A stretch of DNA of 64,000 nucleotides from Cyclobacteriaceae bacterium (GCA_947458585.1 CANGYY010000001.1:1-64000); one strand, 5' to 3'; counted from the first letter of the stretch, positions 52,853 through 62,126 are shown. Notes: generated by a model not told the origin, from the sequence alone. Made by a program: numbers and translations.

Positions 52853-54256
52853 TTAGCCTATGATTAAGCGTTGCCCAGGTTTGATGTTGGTGCTATTCAG
52901 ATTGTTCAGTCGCTTAATCTGCTCAATGGTCAAGGAATGTTTTTTTGAAATAATCCACAAGGAATCTCCAGGTTGTACAGTATAGGTTTTAGAAGTTGGG
53001 GCACTGGCTTCATTAAGAGCTAGAGCTGAAGAAGTGACCGTACTTTGCTCTTGACCTGTATGAATGATCAGGATCTGGCCTACCTTAATTAAATTGGAGT
53101 TGAGGTTGTTCCAGCTTCTCAATTGGGAGATGCTTACTCCATGTTTGGTAGCGATTTTGCCAAGGGCATCACCAGACTTCACTTTGTAGGCAAGACGTGA
53201 AGAGGTACTGCTAGTCGCCTCAGATGAGGTGCTTGATGGGGGCGCAGGATTTGAGGCTAGCAATACGGGTGCGCTTTTTCCTAATGAATCACTGATCCAG
53301 GCCAGATTTTCCTTTACGAAAAAAACTTTTGATTTTGGGATTCGTAAAGCTATAGCCTGGTGTGATTCTGGAATTTTTCTATTCTTGATGGAAGGATTCA
53401 ACTTTTCTAAGTCAGAAAGACAAATACCAGAGAGGGAAGCCATCCGGTCCAGGTGAAATGCACGGTTGAAATGAATGGACTCGTATTCCAAAGGGTAGCT
53501 CGGTTCTTCCAGATGTAGGTTGTGTTCTTCTAAGTGGTTGAGCACGTAGAGCATCGCCTGAAATTGAGGAACATAACTGCGAGTTTCTTTAGGGAGATGG
53601 TCGTAAATCCCCCAAAAAGTGGTTTTGCCTCCAGATCTGCGAATGGCTTTACGTACATTTCCTGGGCCACAATTGTAGGCGGCCAAAGCCACTTCCCAAT
53701 TCCCAAACATTCTGTAGAGTGACTTCAGGTATTTGGCTGCGGCAACGGTAGACTTTTCGGGATCCATGCGGTCGTCCATGTCTGTGGTAACCTGCATTCC
53801 ATATTCTCTTCCTGTGGCAGGCATAAATTGCCATAATCCTACAGCACCCATTTTGGATCTGATTTTAGGGTCTAAGCCTGATTCCACAATGGAGAGGTAA
53901 ATGATGTCCGAAGGCATGTCGTGGTTTTGCATTGTTTCGGCATACATGGGGAAATACTGCTCCTTTCGAGCCAATACCATTTTGATGTATTCCCTATTGC
54001 GAACTGTGAAGTATTGGATAAATGAAAATACCCGATCATTTAATTCAAATTGCATCTCAAGGTCCATGGCTTGGATACGGTCTGAAACTTCTTGATAGGT
54101 AAAATCTGGGACATAGTCGTAGTGGTAGTTGGGCATCACGACACCTTCCACGTTACCTAACGATTCTACCTCATTTTGCTGCCCAAAAGCATCCAAACTA
54201 AAAAAATGAATACTACTCACAAGTACCACCACTAGGTGGAGAATATACTTCTTCAT
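52853..54256 (-). CDS. Membrane-bound lytic transglycosylase with two LysM domains (MltD-like)
   Basis: The 467-aa exported protein has a signal peptide (KKYILHLVVVLVSSIHFFSLDAFGQ) and a GH23 SLT domain with the catalytic Glu in YLSIVESGLDPKIRSKMGAVGLWQFMPATGREYGM (near 125-160) and AAYNCGPGNVRKAI. The C-terminus has two LysM repeats (YKVKSGDALGKIATKHGVS and YTVQPGDSLWIISKKHSLT) that bind peptidoglycan. It cleaves glycan strands to form 1,6-anhydro ends. It sits between gatA (gap 8 bases) and the DUF4837 gene in a cell-envelope block that also holds an EnvC-like factor. Confidence 0.95.
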   Translation of the reverse strand: MKKYILHLVVVLVSSIHFFSLDAFGQQNEVESLGNVEGVVMPNYHYDYVPDFTYQEVSDRIQAMDLEMQFELNDRVFSFIQYFTVRNREYIKMVLARKEQYFPMYAETMQNHDMPSDIIYLSIVESGLDPKIRSKMGAVGLWQFMPATGREYGMQVTTDMDDRMDPEKSTVAAAKYLKSLYRMFGNWEVALAAYNCGPGNVRKAIRRSGGKTTFWGIYDHLPKETRSYVPQFQAMLYVLNHLEEHNLHLEEPSYPLEYESIHFNRAFHLDRMASLSGICLSDLEKLNPSIKNRKIPESHQAIALRIPKSKVFFVKENLAWISDSLGKSAPVLLASNPAPPSSTSSEATSSTSSRLAYKVKSGDALGKIATKHGVSISQLRSWNNLNSNLIKVGQILIIHTGQEQSTVTSSALALNEASAPTSKTYTVQPGDSLWIISKKHSLTIEQIKRLNNLNSTNIKPGQRLIIG

Positions 54257-54264
54257 CTCTCGGT

Positions 54265-55695
54265 TTAATTTAAATTTAAGCCAGTTAAATACTGGCTAAA
54301 TGCATACAACTCCCTTTCTTTGAAGGAGTTGGAAATTATTTGGAGCCCTATTGGCATCCCAGAGTCATCCTTTCCGTTAGGAAGTGAGATGGCAGGCATT
54401 CCAGATACGGAGGCTTGTACAGTAAATAGATCTTCCAAATACATAGACACCGGATCATCCCCATGTTCACCAAACTTGAAGGCGGTAGATGGGGTTGTTG
54501 GAAGCAAAAGATAGTCAAAATCTGTTAATAATTTTTCAGTGACTTCTTTAATGATACGGCGAACCTTTTGAGCCTTAGTAAAATAGGCTTCGTAATAGTT
54601 TGCAGAAAGCACGAATGTTCCTAGCATAATTCTTCGCTTGACCTCTTCGCCAAAACCTTCACTGCGACTATTCTTGTAGAGCTGTTCCAAATTCGAAGCA
54701 TGGGGTGTTCTGTAGCCATAGTTGACTCCATCAAATCGGGAGAGGTTAGCACTGGCCTCTGCTGTGGTGAGAATGTAATAGGTAGGAAGCACGTATTTTA
54801 AGAGTGGAAATTCTACTTCCTCGACCTGATGACCTTCCTTTTTTAAGCAGTCGATTACTGCCAGAGTATTTCGTTTGATTTCACGTTGTAACCTAGGAGC
54901 ATGCAAGGCATCTTTCAAAACAGCCACCTTCACCGATTTAGTTGGAAAGGATAAGGAAGTGTATTGCTCTACGGCTTTTTGGGAAGAAGTGCTGTCTTTT
55001 GGATCGTATCCTGCTATTACTTCAAGCACCCGGGCATTATCCTGAATAGTGGACGAAAAAACCCCAATGGTATCAAAAGAAGAAGCGTAGGCGATCAATC
55101 CCCAACGCGAAACTCGGGAATAGGAGGGCTTCATCCCAATCACCCCAGTAAAAGCTGCTGGCTGTCGTACAGAACCACCCGTATCTGTTCCTAAGGAAAC
55201 CGTGCACAAATTGGCTTGAACTGCTACCGCTGATCCCCCTGAGGATCCCCCAGGTACTCGAGTAGGGTCTAGTTCTTGAAAAACTTTGCCGTGAATGGAA
55301 TGCTCATTTGAGCTACCCATGCCAAATTCATCGCAATTAAGGCGACCAATGATTACGGCATCTTCATCCAGAAGTCGTTGGACCGCTGTAGCAGTATACT
55401 GAGCAATGTAGCCATTTAGGATTTTTGAGCCTGCAGTGCAGGCATGTCCCTCGTAATTGAGGATATCTTTGATGCCAATGACCATCCCAGCCAGTTTTCC
55501 TGCTGTGCCTTTGGCTATTTTCAGGTCCACTTGGGCAGCTTTCTCAAGTGCGGAATGGGCATAAACTTCGACGAAGGCGTTGAGATGCGCCTTCGTCTTG
55601 ATATTTTGTAGGTAATAGTTTACAATCGATCGACAATCACTTGTCCCATTTTTAAGGGCAAATTGGATTTCGTCGAAGGAACGATATTTTTCCAA
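54265..55695 (-). CDS. gatA: Asp/Glu-tRNA amidotransferase subunit A
   Basis: The 476-aa amidase has the Ser-cisSer-Lys triad: Lys near 76 (GIKDILNYEGHACTAGSKIL), Ser near 151-152 (PGGSSGGSAVAVQ) and Ser near 175 (TDTGGSVRQPAAF). GatA releases ammonia from glutamine and, with GatB and GatC, converts Glu-tRNA(Gln) or Asp-tRNA(Asn) to the amide form. gatB and gatC are not in the window. No ATG is available at the expected N-terminus (KYRSFDEIQFALKNGT); the start is the TTG at 55695. It follows tatA by 18 bases. Confidence 0.95.
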   Translation of the reverse strand: MEKYRSFDEIQFALKNGTSDCRSIVNYYLQNIKTKAHLNAFVEVYAHSALEKAAQVDLKIAKGTAGKLAGMVIGIKDILNYEGHACTAGSKILNGYIAQYTATAVQRLLDEDAVIIGRLNCDEFGMGSSNEHSIHGKVFQELDPTRVPGGSSGGSAVAVQANLCTVSLGTDTGGSVRQPAAFTGVIGMKPSYSRVSRWGLIAYASSFDTIGVFSSTIQDNARVLEVIAGYDPKDSTSSQKAVEQYTSLSFPTKSVKVAVLKDALHAPRLQREIKRNTLAVIDCLKKEGHQVEEVEFPLLKYVLPTYYILTTAEASANLSRFDGVNYGYRTPHASNLEQLYKNSRSEGFGEEVKRRIMLGTFVLSANYYEAYFTKAQKVRRIIKEVTEKLLTDFDYLLLPTTPSTAFKFGEHGDDPVSMYLEDLFTVQASVSGMPAISLPNGKDDSGMPIGLQIISNSFKERELYAFSQYLTGLNLN

Positions 55696-55713
55696 ATGAA
55701 TCGAACTGAGAAA

Positions 55714-55911
55714 TTATTTTTTCTTGTCTTTCATTCCCTCCTCGAGGTCATTTTGGATGTCTTTGGTTGCGTCTTTGAATTCACGGATTCCACGTCCTAG
55801 TCCTCGTGCCAATTCAGGAATTCGTTTTGCACCAAACAAAAGAAGAATTACCACAATAATCAGGATCATGGAAGGACCGCCAATATTGCCAATGAAGCCT
55901 AAAGTAGTCAT
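55714..55911 (-). CDS. tatA: Twin-arginine translocase subunit TatA
   Basis: The 65-aa protein has a short N-terminal membrane helix (GPSMILIIVVILLLFGAKRIPELARGLG), the FGxxRxPEL-type hinge, and an amphipathic helix with the GRGIREFKDATKDIQNDL pattern followed by a charged tail. It forms the pore-like part of the Tat pathway for folded proteins. It has its own promoter upstream and is first in a run with gatA, the transglycosylase and downstream genes. tatC is not in the window. Confidence 0.95.
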   Translation of the reverse strand: MTTLGFIGNIGGPSMILIIVVILLLFGAKRIPELARGLGRGIREFKDATKDIQNDLEEGMKDKKK

Positions 55912-55938
55912 AATGCTGTGCGTTTAAAGATAGAGATA

Positions 55939-55969
55939 CAAATATACAAGTATCAGTCGCTTACCCAAG
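55939..55969 (-). promoter_or_regulatory. Promoter of tatA
   Basis: On the minus strand, CTTG (55969-55966), a 19-base spacer and TATATTTG (55946-55939) match the Bacteroidota consensus. It lies 28 bases upstream of the tatA ATG. Confidence 0.8.
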
Positions 55970-56019
55970 GAGAACTGCAACTGATGTAAATCTTTTTTTT
56001 GAATGCCTAGTTTTTTAAC

Positions 56020-57258
56020 CTATTTGGTAATTATCCAGGTTGCAGGGTCCATGATTTGTAGACCTTTCCAAGTTTGGAAGTGAACTTCAGCTATTCCATC
56101 CGCGTTGGTGGCAACTTGTCCAATAGCTGATTTAGCTTTGACAGTTTGGCCATTGCTAACCGATATCGACTTCAGTCTACTGTACATGGTAAAGTACTCC
56201 CCATGCTTGATGATGATGGTGTTGCCGTACCCAGGAATCGTGGTGATTTTGGTTACTACCCCATCAAAAACAGCGCGAACGGTTGCGTTGGGCTGGGTTC
56301 GGATATCGATTCCATCATTTTCAAGAGTGATACCCTTCAAGGATGGGTGTGGATAGGTCCCGTAGCTCTGAGAGACGATACCTTGTTCTACCGGCCAAGG
56401 GAGCTTGCCCTTGTTTCCGGCAAATGAACTCGATAGGGCCGCGGCCTCAGGCGTCATCGGCATACTGGTACCTGCCTTTTTGGTACTGGTGCTGTTTTCC
56501 TTCTTGGAGGCAGTTTCAGCCGCGCGAATTTCAGCCTCGATAGCAGTTTTAATCATCCGATTCAACTGTTCTTGCTGCTTCTTAGTGGCAGTGATTTGCT
56601 TTTGAATATCCCGTTCTTTCTTAGAAAGCGTATTGACTAGGCCTTGCTGCTCTTTACGCATGACCTCTAATTTTTCCTTTTCAGTTTTTTCTTCCACCAA
56701 TACTTCTTCCTTGTCTACCTTTCGCTCATCGAGCTGAATGCGTTGATTGGCAAGTTCTGTGGATAGTTTTTCAATTTGCTCGGCCTGTTTTTTTCGGCTT
56801 TCGGTGTATTGTTTGAGGTATTTCAATCGCATGTACAGCTGATTGAAATTGCTTGAACTGAATACAAAAGCTACTATTGAAAGCCCCCGGTTCAATTTGG
56901 AGGAATTGTAAATCATCCGCGAATATTCCGCTTTCAATTCGATCAACTGTTTTTCTAGACCTGCAATTTTATTTTTAATTTCTAGGATTTCGTTGGATAA
57001 CAAACTCACCTCCCGATCCAAGGTGTTTACCAGGCGATTTTGGCTTTGAAACTGGCTAGTGATTGCATTCAACTCCCCAATGGATGTTTTTTTAGTAGCA
57101 GAAGTTTGTTTGAGGATGGCGTCAAATTCTTTCAAACGGGCCTGAATAGCTAACTTATCTTTCTCCAATTGCTCACGAGATTTGGTGGATTGTGCAACCG
57201 CCATATTCGAGAGAAGTAGGATGTAAAGAAGTGAAAGCAGACTCGCAAATGTTTTCAT
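56020..57258 (-). CDS. EnvC-like murein hydrolase activator (degenerate LytM)
   Basis: The 412-aa exported protein has a signal peptide (MKTFASLLSLLYILLLSNMAVAQ), a long coiled coil (about 25-260, many heptads rich in Glu, Lys and Gln) and a C-terminal LytM/M23 domain (about 285-410). The metal ligands of active M23 enzymes are absent: ENDGIDIR in place of H-x3-D, and EVHFQTW in place of HxH. This is how EnvC looks; EnvC does not cut peptidoglycan but activates amidases at the division site, usually under FtsEX. No ftsE/ftsX gene is in the window. The DUF4292 lipoprotein gene is five bases upstream. Confidence 0.9.
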   Translation of the reverse strand: MKTFASLLSLLYILLLSNMAVAQSTKSREQLEKDKLAIQARLKEFDAILKQTSATKKTSIGELNAITSQFQSQNRLVNTLDREVSLLSNEILEIKNKIAGLEKQLIELKAEYSRMIYNSSKLNRGLSIVAFVFSSSNFNQLYMRLKYLKQYTESRKKQAEQIEKLSTELANQRIQLDERKVDKEEVLVEEKTEKEKLEVMRKEQQGLVNTLSKKERDIQKQITATKKQQEQLNRMIKTAIEAEIRAAETASKKENSTSTKKAGTSMPMTPEAAALSSSFAGNKGKLPWPVEQGIVSQSYGTYPHPSLKGITLENDGIDIRTQPNATVRAVFDGVVTKITTIPGYGNTIIIKHGEYFTMYSRLKSISVSNGQTVKAKSAIGQVATNADGIAEVHFQTWKGLQIMDPATWIITK

Positions 57259-57263
57259 AGGAA

Positions 57264-58001
57264 TTAAAATCGGAAAGGAAAAGTTAAAGGATCCGCCTTT
57301 GGATCTAAAGAAGTCCAGGTAATGTATATCCTAAAATTTTGAGCTACTTCTGGTGCCTCAAAAGCAACTTTAAACAAAACTTCCGCAGGGAAGGCCTGTG
57401 CTTCGAGGTTTTGGTAATCTGGAAAACTAGCTAAAAGAGACCCCTTGCCAGCAATTGAGGTGCTCGAGAGCTCCGTAACTTTTCCAAGTCGGGTATCAAT
57501 TTTACTAAAATACCGAACCTGGTCACGAACTTGAGTTAATTCAAACTTTTTTCCAACTCGCACCAGACGATCTTCATAGCTAGCTGGATAAGGGCTATCT
57601 CCCCAAAGGATGTTTTGAAATAAGCCCAAGGATAATTTGATTCCAAATCGCCTTTCAAACTCCTCATAACTGAGATTGACGTCACCTGACCCCATCCGGT
57701 TCAAGATTTGGATTTTCTCCTGGCTCAGGAGACCACGAATGGCCTCAACTCCCAATCCTGGAGAAAGCGAAAACCAAATTAAGCTGTCTTTTTTTGCGCG
57801 CAACTGTAGGGTTCCTCGAGTGATCTTGCCCGAATCTTCCTCTAGTACTAATTTGGCTTTAGCTTGTAAATAGTCATACTCTGTCTTACTGGGAGCAAAG
57901 GATTCCATTTCTTCACTTGCAATTTGGGTAGTAACCTTTTGAGCACATCCCCAATTCAAAAAGACAAGCACCAGTCCAATAAGCAGTCTCATCTTAGTCA
58001 T
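57264..58001 (-). CDS. DUF4292 lipoprotein
   Basis: The 245-aa protein starts MTKMRLLIGLVLVFLNWGCAQ, a signal with a Cys for lipidation. The mature part matches DUF4292: TEYDYLQAKAKLVLEEDSGKITRGTLQLRAKKDSLIWFSLSPGLGVEAIRGLL, then QILNRMGSGDVNLSYEEFERRF. It is a run of strands with the 'SLSPGLGVEA' feature, reminiscent of LolA/LolB half-barrels; that link is an inference from pattern only. The start may be 58001 (overlapping the TPR stop by eight bases) or the in-frame ATG at 57992. It lies in the TPR-DUF4292-envC run. Confidence 0.88.
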   Translation of the reverse strand: MTKMRLLIGLVLVFLNWGCAQKVTTQIASEEMESFAPSKTEYDYLQAKAKLVLEEDSGKITRGTLQLRAKKDSLIWFSLSPGLGVEAIRGLLSQEKIQILNRMGSGDVNLSYEEFERRFGIKLSLGLFQNILWGDSPYPASYEDRLVRVGKKFELTQVRDQVRYFSKIDTRLGKVTELSSTSIAGKGSLLASFPDYQNLEAQAFPAEVLFKVAFEAPEVAQNFRIYITWTSLDPKADPLTFPFRF

Positions 58002-59721
58002 GAAGTTGCCGATTTTTAATTTTTTGCTCGAGTTGCTCAGAACCCTCGGGACTTTCTTTTGCTTTTTTCCACCAAGAAACCGCATCCTCAACTTTTCCCA
58101 GACGAAAAAGAATATCCCCATAATGCTCCATCAATACACCGCTAGGCTCTTTTTCGAACTTCAACGCTTCTTCCAGATAAGTAGCTGCTTCACCATAACG
58201 GTTCAGTTGGTACAAAACCCAGGCCAAGGTATCCAGGTAGGTTCCGTTTTTTGGTTGTTTTTTTACTACTCGCTGTGCCATCTCTAAGGCCTTCGTTAAG
58301 TCTTTTTTAGCTAACGAAAGAAAATAGGCATAATTGTTCAATACCTGTTCGTCATTTGGATTGAGTGCGAGGGCTTTGTCAAAATTGGAAAATGCTGAGG
58401 CCTGATCACCCAATTGATACAAGCTATTGCCTAAAGTGCTGTAAGCCACCTCTGCTAGTTGTGGATTTTTTCCTTCATTCAACTGCAGGGCCGTTTCAAG
58501 GGCCTGTACCGCTACCGAATCCTTCTTTTGTGCGGAGAGCAATACTCCTTCGTAAAACCAAAATTCAGCGCTTTCCGGGAACTCCTCTATGGCTATCCGT
58601 GTGTAAATTCCTACTTCCTCGTAATTGGCACTCGTTTCAAAGGAATTGACAATTACCTCTTCGAGGAGCCGTTCGTTTTTGGGTTGTAGGGCCAAAGACT
58701 TTTTGTACAATTCAAGTGCTTCTCCCAACTTGTTTCCTATTTTTCTTCGGTTGCCCAGGGCTTCCAATACACTGGCATCGGCAGGATGCATTTCAGCAAA
58801 AAGCACTTCTAAGCTGTCGAGTAACTTTTCTCGCTCGGCGGTTTTCAGCTCTTGCAGCAGGCCTTGGAAGGTGCTGGCTTTGGAAGAGGTAGCCAGGTCT
58901 GGATTGGCCATGGCCTCTAACAAAAAGGAGTTTGACTGTGCGACTTGCCCCTTTTCTCCATAGAGGGTGAAAGCCGCGAGCTGAAGCTCAGGCTGATTGG
59001 GGTATTTGTTGATTTCAGTGCTGACCAATTGTATGGCTTGGTCCAACTTGGCATTGTTGTACAGAATTTCGACTAGGGAAAGAACGTAGTTGGGATTTCC
59101 GGGAAATGAGGTGATTAATTTTTCACCTTCCTCCACGGCTTTTCCGAGTTGGTCTTTGCGGAGATAAATTCGTTGCTTTTGTACAGTAAAGGGTTCTCGA
59201 ACCCCATAGTAGGCTTCTGCTCGGTCCAAGGCTACCAAGGCCTTGTCAAACTCATTGGCGTTCAGGTAGATGGATGCCAACTCCAAGTTGTACTGCTGGT
59301 TTTTGGTGGATCCCGTGGTCAACTTTTCCAACAAAGCTGCTGCCTCCAAGGGTTTGTTCAATCCGGTGTAAATTTCTGCTACCAACAAGGCATAGAATAA
59401 ATTTTCAGGATCTCCAGCTACCGCCTGCTGTGCAAAGGGAAGGGCTTTATCGGCTTGGTTGTTTTTTAAAAGAACCTCTGCCAATTTGAATGATATAGCG
59501 GGTTCTTCAGGTGCAAACTCCCGTGCTTTTGCCAAGTATTGATAAGCTTTTTCCAAATCTCCCAAGGCGAAGGCCTTTTCTCCTTCAATAAAAAAGCGAC
59601 TTGCATTTGCTTTTTGTTCTTGTGCTTTTACTTCTTTTTTAGACAAGGTTGCCTGCGGAAATCCTGCGATCGGACCCAGAAAAAAGAGGCAAAGTAGAAG
59701 AAAAATGGGGGTAACTCTCAC
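57994..59721 (-). CDS. TPR-repeat envelope protein
   Basis: The exported 575-aa protein holds at least ten TPR repeats (for example AFALGDLEKAYQYLAKAREFAPEEPAIS, FSNFDKALALNPNDEQVLNNYAYFLS, RYGEAATYLEEALKFEKEPSG). I chose the GTG at 59721, giving a signal peptide (VRVTPIFLLLCLFFLGPIAGFPQ); the track's start at 59772 is a TTG, and there is no ATG. TPR arrays bind other proteins, and this one is probably periplasmic or outer-membrane-facing. It overlaps the DUF4292 gene, and with envC forms a compact unit. Its partner is unknown. Confidence 0.87.
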   Translation of the reverse strand: MRVTPIFLLLCLFFLGPIAGFPQATLSKKEVKAQEQKANASRFFIEGEKAFALGDLEKAYQYLAKAREFAPEEPAISFKLAEVLLKNNQADKALPFAQQAVAGDPENLFYALLVAEIYTGLNKPLEAAALLEKLTTGSTKNQQYNLELASIYLNANEFDKALVALDRAEAYYGVREPFTVQKQRIYLRKDQLGKAVEEGEKLITSFPGNPNYVLSLVEILYNNAKLDQAIQLVSTEINKYPNQPELQLAAFTLYGEKGQVAQSNSFLLEAMANPDLATSSKASTFQGLLQELKTAEREKLLDSLEVLFAEMHPADASVLEALGNRRKIGNKLGEALELYKKSLALQPKNERLLEEVIVNSFETSANYEEVGIYTRIAIEEFPESAEFWFYEGVLLSAQKKDSVAVQALETALQLNEGKNPQLAEVAYSTLGNSLYQLGDQASAFSNFDKALALNPNDEQVLNNYAYFLSLAKKDLTKALEMAQRVVKKQPKNGTYLDTLAWVLYQLNRYGEAATYLEEALKFEKEPSGVLMEHYGDILFRLGKVEDAVSWWKKAKESPEGSEQLEQKIKNRQLHD

Positions 59722-59807
59722 TGAAGGATGGGATTTCAAATCATCTACACAAACATAGTGCCTTTTCCTCAATTTGACTGAAGAAAAGGGGGGTATGCAA
59801 GGCTTAT

Positions 59808-61307
59808 TTAGGATTTTTTGGCAAGTAACGAGCGAAAAAAGGTGCGCTCTCCAAAAAATACTACCGCGAGAAATAGAAGGACACCCGCATTTTTAAGGAT
59901 AAAATCCAAACCTACTGTTCCAGTTTCCATAAAGTACCCTGCATAGCTTAATCCAAATGCAAGGATCAGGTAGACCAGGCCACGGGTGGTTTGGTAGGGA
60001 ACAGGATAATATTTCTGACCATAGAAGTAGCAAACGCCAGTCATCACCAAGTAACAGGCTACGGTACTCACCGCTGCACCCATAAAGCCCCAAATTGGAA
60101 CCAATAAGGCAATGCCTACCACACTGACTAAGGCTCCTGAAAACGTAATCCAGAAACTGTAGTTGGTCTTGTCGGTCAACTTAAACCAGATAGATAAATT
60201 GAAGTAAATACCCAAAAGCAGGTAGCCCAATAACAGCATGGGTACGATGGAAAATCCGATTTGGTAGGCGTCTCCTTTGAGGAAAAGAGGGCCAATCCAA
60301 TGCAGGTTGACTGAAATCAAAATCATCAACAGGGAACAAAACAGGATGAACCCATGCATGACTCGCGCATACAATTGAGGGGAGTCTTTTTCCTTGGATT
60401 CCCTGAAAAAGAAGGGCTCCGCAGCATACTTGAAGGCTTGAATCACCAAGTTCATCAGGATGGCCAACTTGAAATTGGCTCCAAAAATACCGGCGGCCTC
60501 CCGAGAATTCAGTCCAGGGTAAAAGTCGGTAGGCAATACGTATTCAAATAGCAGTCGCGAAATAAGTTCATTGGTCACTCCTGCCAATCCCATAAAAAGG
60601 AGAGGAAGGGAGTAAGTCCACATGGGCTTTAGGATTTCTTTTTCCAATCGGAAGGAGAAGAAACCAGCGCTGCACCAGACTAGAGGAATAATTAAGCCGT
60701 TGGCAATTAAATTGGAAAGGAGGATGTATTCCACACCCCAGTCCGATTGGTAGCCTAGGAAACCTTCGGTAAGGATGCCTCCCTGAATCCATCCAGGAAT
60801 CCAAATCAGTAGCAATAGGTTGAAAAATACGTTGAGAAGAATGTTGATCAATTTGGCGCCTGCGAAGGTTTTGGCCTTATTGTCTAATCTGAGTTTGGCA
60901 AAAGGAATGGCCAACACCGCATCAAAGGCAAGCAATAAAGCTGTCCACTCAAACAAGTAGGCTTGACCGGGATAGTCCATCCATTCTGCCAAAAGCGGTG
61001 CAGAAAGGTAGACCCCTGAACCCAGCACTAGGCTGGATAAGACGAGTAGGGTTTGGGTAGTGTGGTAAACTCGCTTGGGGTCCAGATTTTTCCCCGTAGA
61101 AAATCGAAAAAAGGCGGTTTCCATCCCGTAGGTAAACACGATGTTTAAAAAACCGATCAAGGCATAAATGCCCGTAAATGCGCCCAGGTCTGCCTTGGTT
61201 AGGTAACCTGTGTATATGATGATCAGTAAAAAATTGATGGAGCGCCCTAAAATGCTACTTAGGCCATAAATGGCAGTTTGTCCGGCAAGTTTTTTGAGTG
61301 CTCCCAT
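59808..61307 (-). CDS. Oligosaccharide flippase (Wzx/MOP family)
   Basis: The 499-aa inner-membrane protein has about 12-14 hydrophobic segments and the start KKLAGQTAIYGLSSILGRSINFLLIIIYTGYL typical of MOP-superfamily polysaccharide exporters. It flips lipid-linked glycans across the membrane. The ATG at 61307 was taken in place of the GTG at 61322. No glycosyltransferase or polymerase genes accompany it here, so its glycan is unknown, although the glycosyltransferase gene at the right end of the window is only 2.5 kb away. It sits downstream of the enoyl-CoA hydratase gene by 15 bases. Confidence 0.9.
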   Translation of the reverse strand: MGALKKLAGQTAIYGLSSILGRSINFLLIIIYTGYLTKADLGAFTGIYALIGFLNIVFTYGMETAFFRFSTGKNLDPKRVYHTTQTLLVLSSLVLGSGVYLSAPLLAEWMDYPGQAYLFEWTALLLAFDAVLAIPFAKLRLDNKAKTFAGAKLINILLNVFFNLLLLIWIPGWIQGGILTEGFLGYQSDWGVEYILLSNLIANGLIIPLVWCSAGFFSFRLEKEILKPMWTYSLPLLFMGLAGVTNELISRLLFEYVLPTDFYPGLNSREAAGIFGANFKLAILMNLVIQAFKYAAEPFFFRESKEKDSPQLYARVMHGFILFCSLLMILISVNLHWIGPLFLKGDAYQIGFSIVPMLLLGYLLLGIYFNLSIWFKLTDKTNYSFWITFSGALVSVVGIALLVPIWGFMGAAVSTVACYLVMTGVCYFYGQKYYPVPYQTTRGLVYLILAFGLSYAGYFMETGTVGLDFILKNAGVLLFLAVVFFGERTFFRSLLAKKS

Positions 61308-61322
61308 GGGTGGTTGGATCAC

Positions 61323-62105
61323 TTATTCCCCACGGAAGACTGGTTTCCGCTTCTCCAAAAATGCAGAGGTGCCTTCCTTGTAATCCCCAGATTTGACACA
61401 ACGCGCAAAGGAGTTGGCTTCGGTTTGGTATCCATTTTCCTCAAGGAAAACAGCATTCACACAATCGACCACCATGCCGATGGCAAGGGGGGCTTTGCTC
61501 CTAATTTTTTCTAAAATCCCTTCTGCTGTAGCGATGGCTTCTTCCTTGGTAGGTAGCACATGGTTGACTAGTCCTAAGGTTTTGGCTTCCTCGGCTCCAA
61601 TCATGTCTCCAGTCATCATTAACTCATTGGCTTTACCTCTCCCTACTAGTAAGGTGAGTCGCTGCGTGCCTCCATAACCTGGGATAATGCCAAGATTGAC
61701 TTCGGGCTGTCCAAATTTTGCATTTGCCGTGGCAATGCGCATGTGGCAGGCCATAGCCAACTCGCAACCACCGCCGAGGGTGTAGCCATTGGTGACCGCG
61801 ATAACGGGCTTGTGGCAATTTTCGATCATCGCAAAAATTTCTTGTCCGCTCTCCGCAAACTTCCTTGCATTGACCTCGTTGAGGGAAGCGATTTCGGTGA
61901 TGTCTGCACCGGCTACGAAGGCCTTTTCTCCTGCTCCAGTAAGGATAACTCCTTTGATGGCTTTGTCGTCCATAACCTGATCAAATACCTGCCTAAGTTC
62001 TTCTAGGGTAGCAAGGTTCATGGCATTCAGTTTATCCTCTCGGTTGATGGTGAGGTAGAGGATTCCTTGTCGTTCTTCGGTGTGAATATTGACAAATTCA
62101 GACAT
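61323..62105 (-). CDS. Enoyl-CoA hydratase / crotonase
   Basis: The 260-aa crotonase has KLNAMNLATLEELRQVF, the oxyanion-hole AFVAGADITEIASL, the catalytic Glu in NGYTLGGGCELAMACHMRI and the second in FGQPEVNLGIIPGYGGTQRL, and EAKTLGLVNHV. It hydrates 2-enoyl-CoA in fatty-acid degradation. Other members do related reactions, so the exact substrate is a family default. A promoter (see separate entry) lies between this ATG and the track's longer start, so I use 62105; the ATG at 62111 is also possible. It is the first gene of the long minus-strand block. Confidence 0.92.
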   Translation of the reverse strand: MSEFVNIHTEERQGILYLTINREDKLNAMNLATLEELRQVFDQVMDDKAIKGVILTGAGEKAFVAGADITEIASLNEVNARKFAESGQEIFAMIENCHKPVIAVTNGYTLGGGCELAMACHMRIATANAKFGQPEVNLGIIPGYGGTQRLTLLVGRGKANELMMTGDMIGAEEAKTLGLVNHVLPTKEEAIATAEGILEKIRSKAPLAIGMVVDCVNAVFLEENGYQTEANSFARCVKSGDYKEGTSAFLEKRKPVFRGE

Positions 62106-62126
62106 AGTCATGCGGCATAGTTCAGA

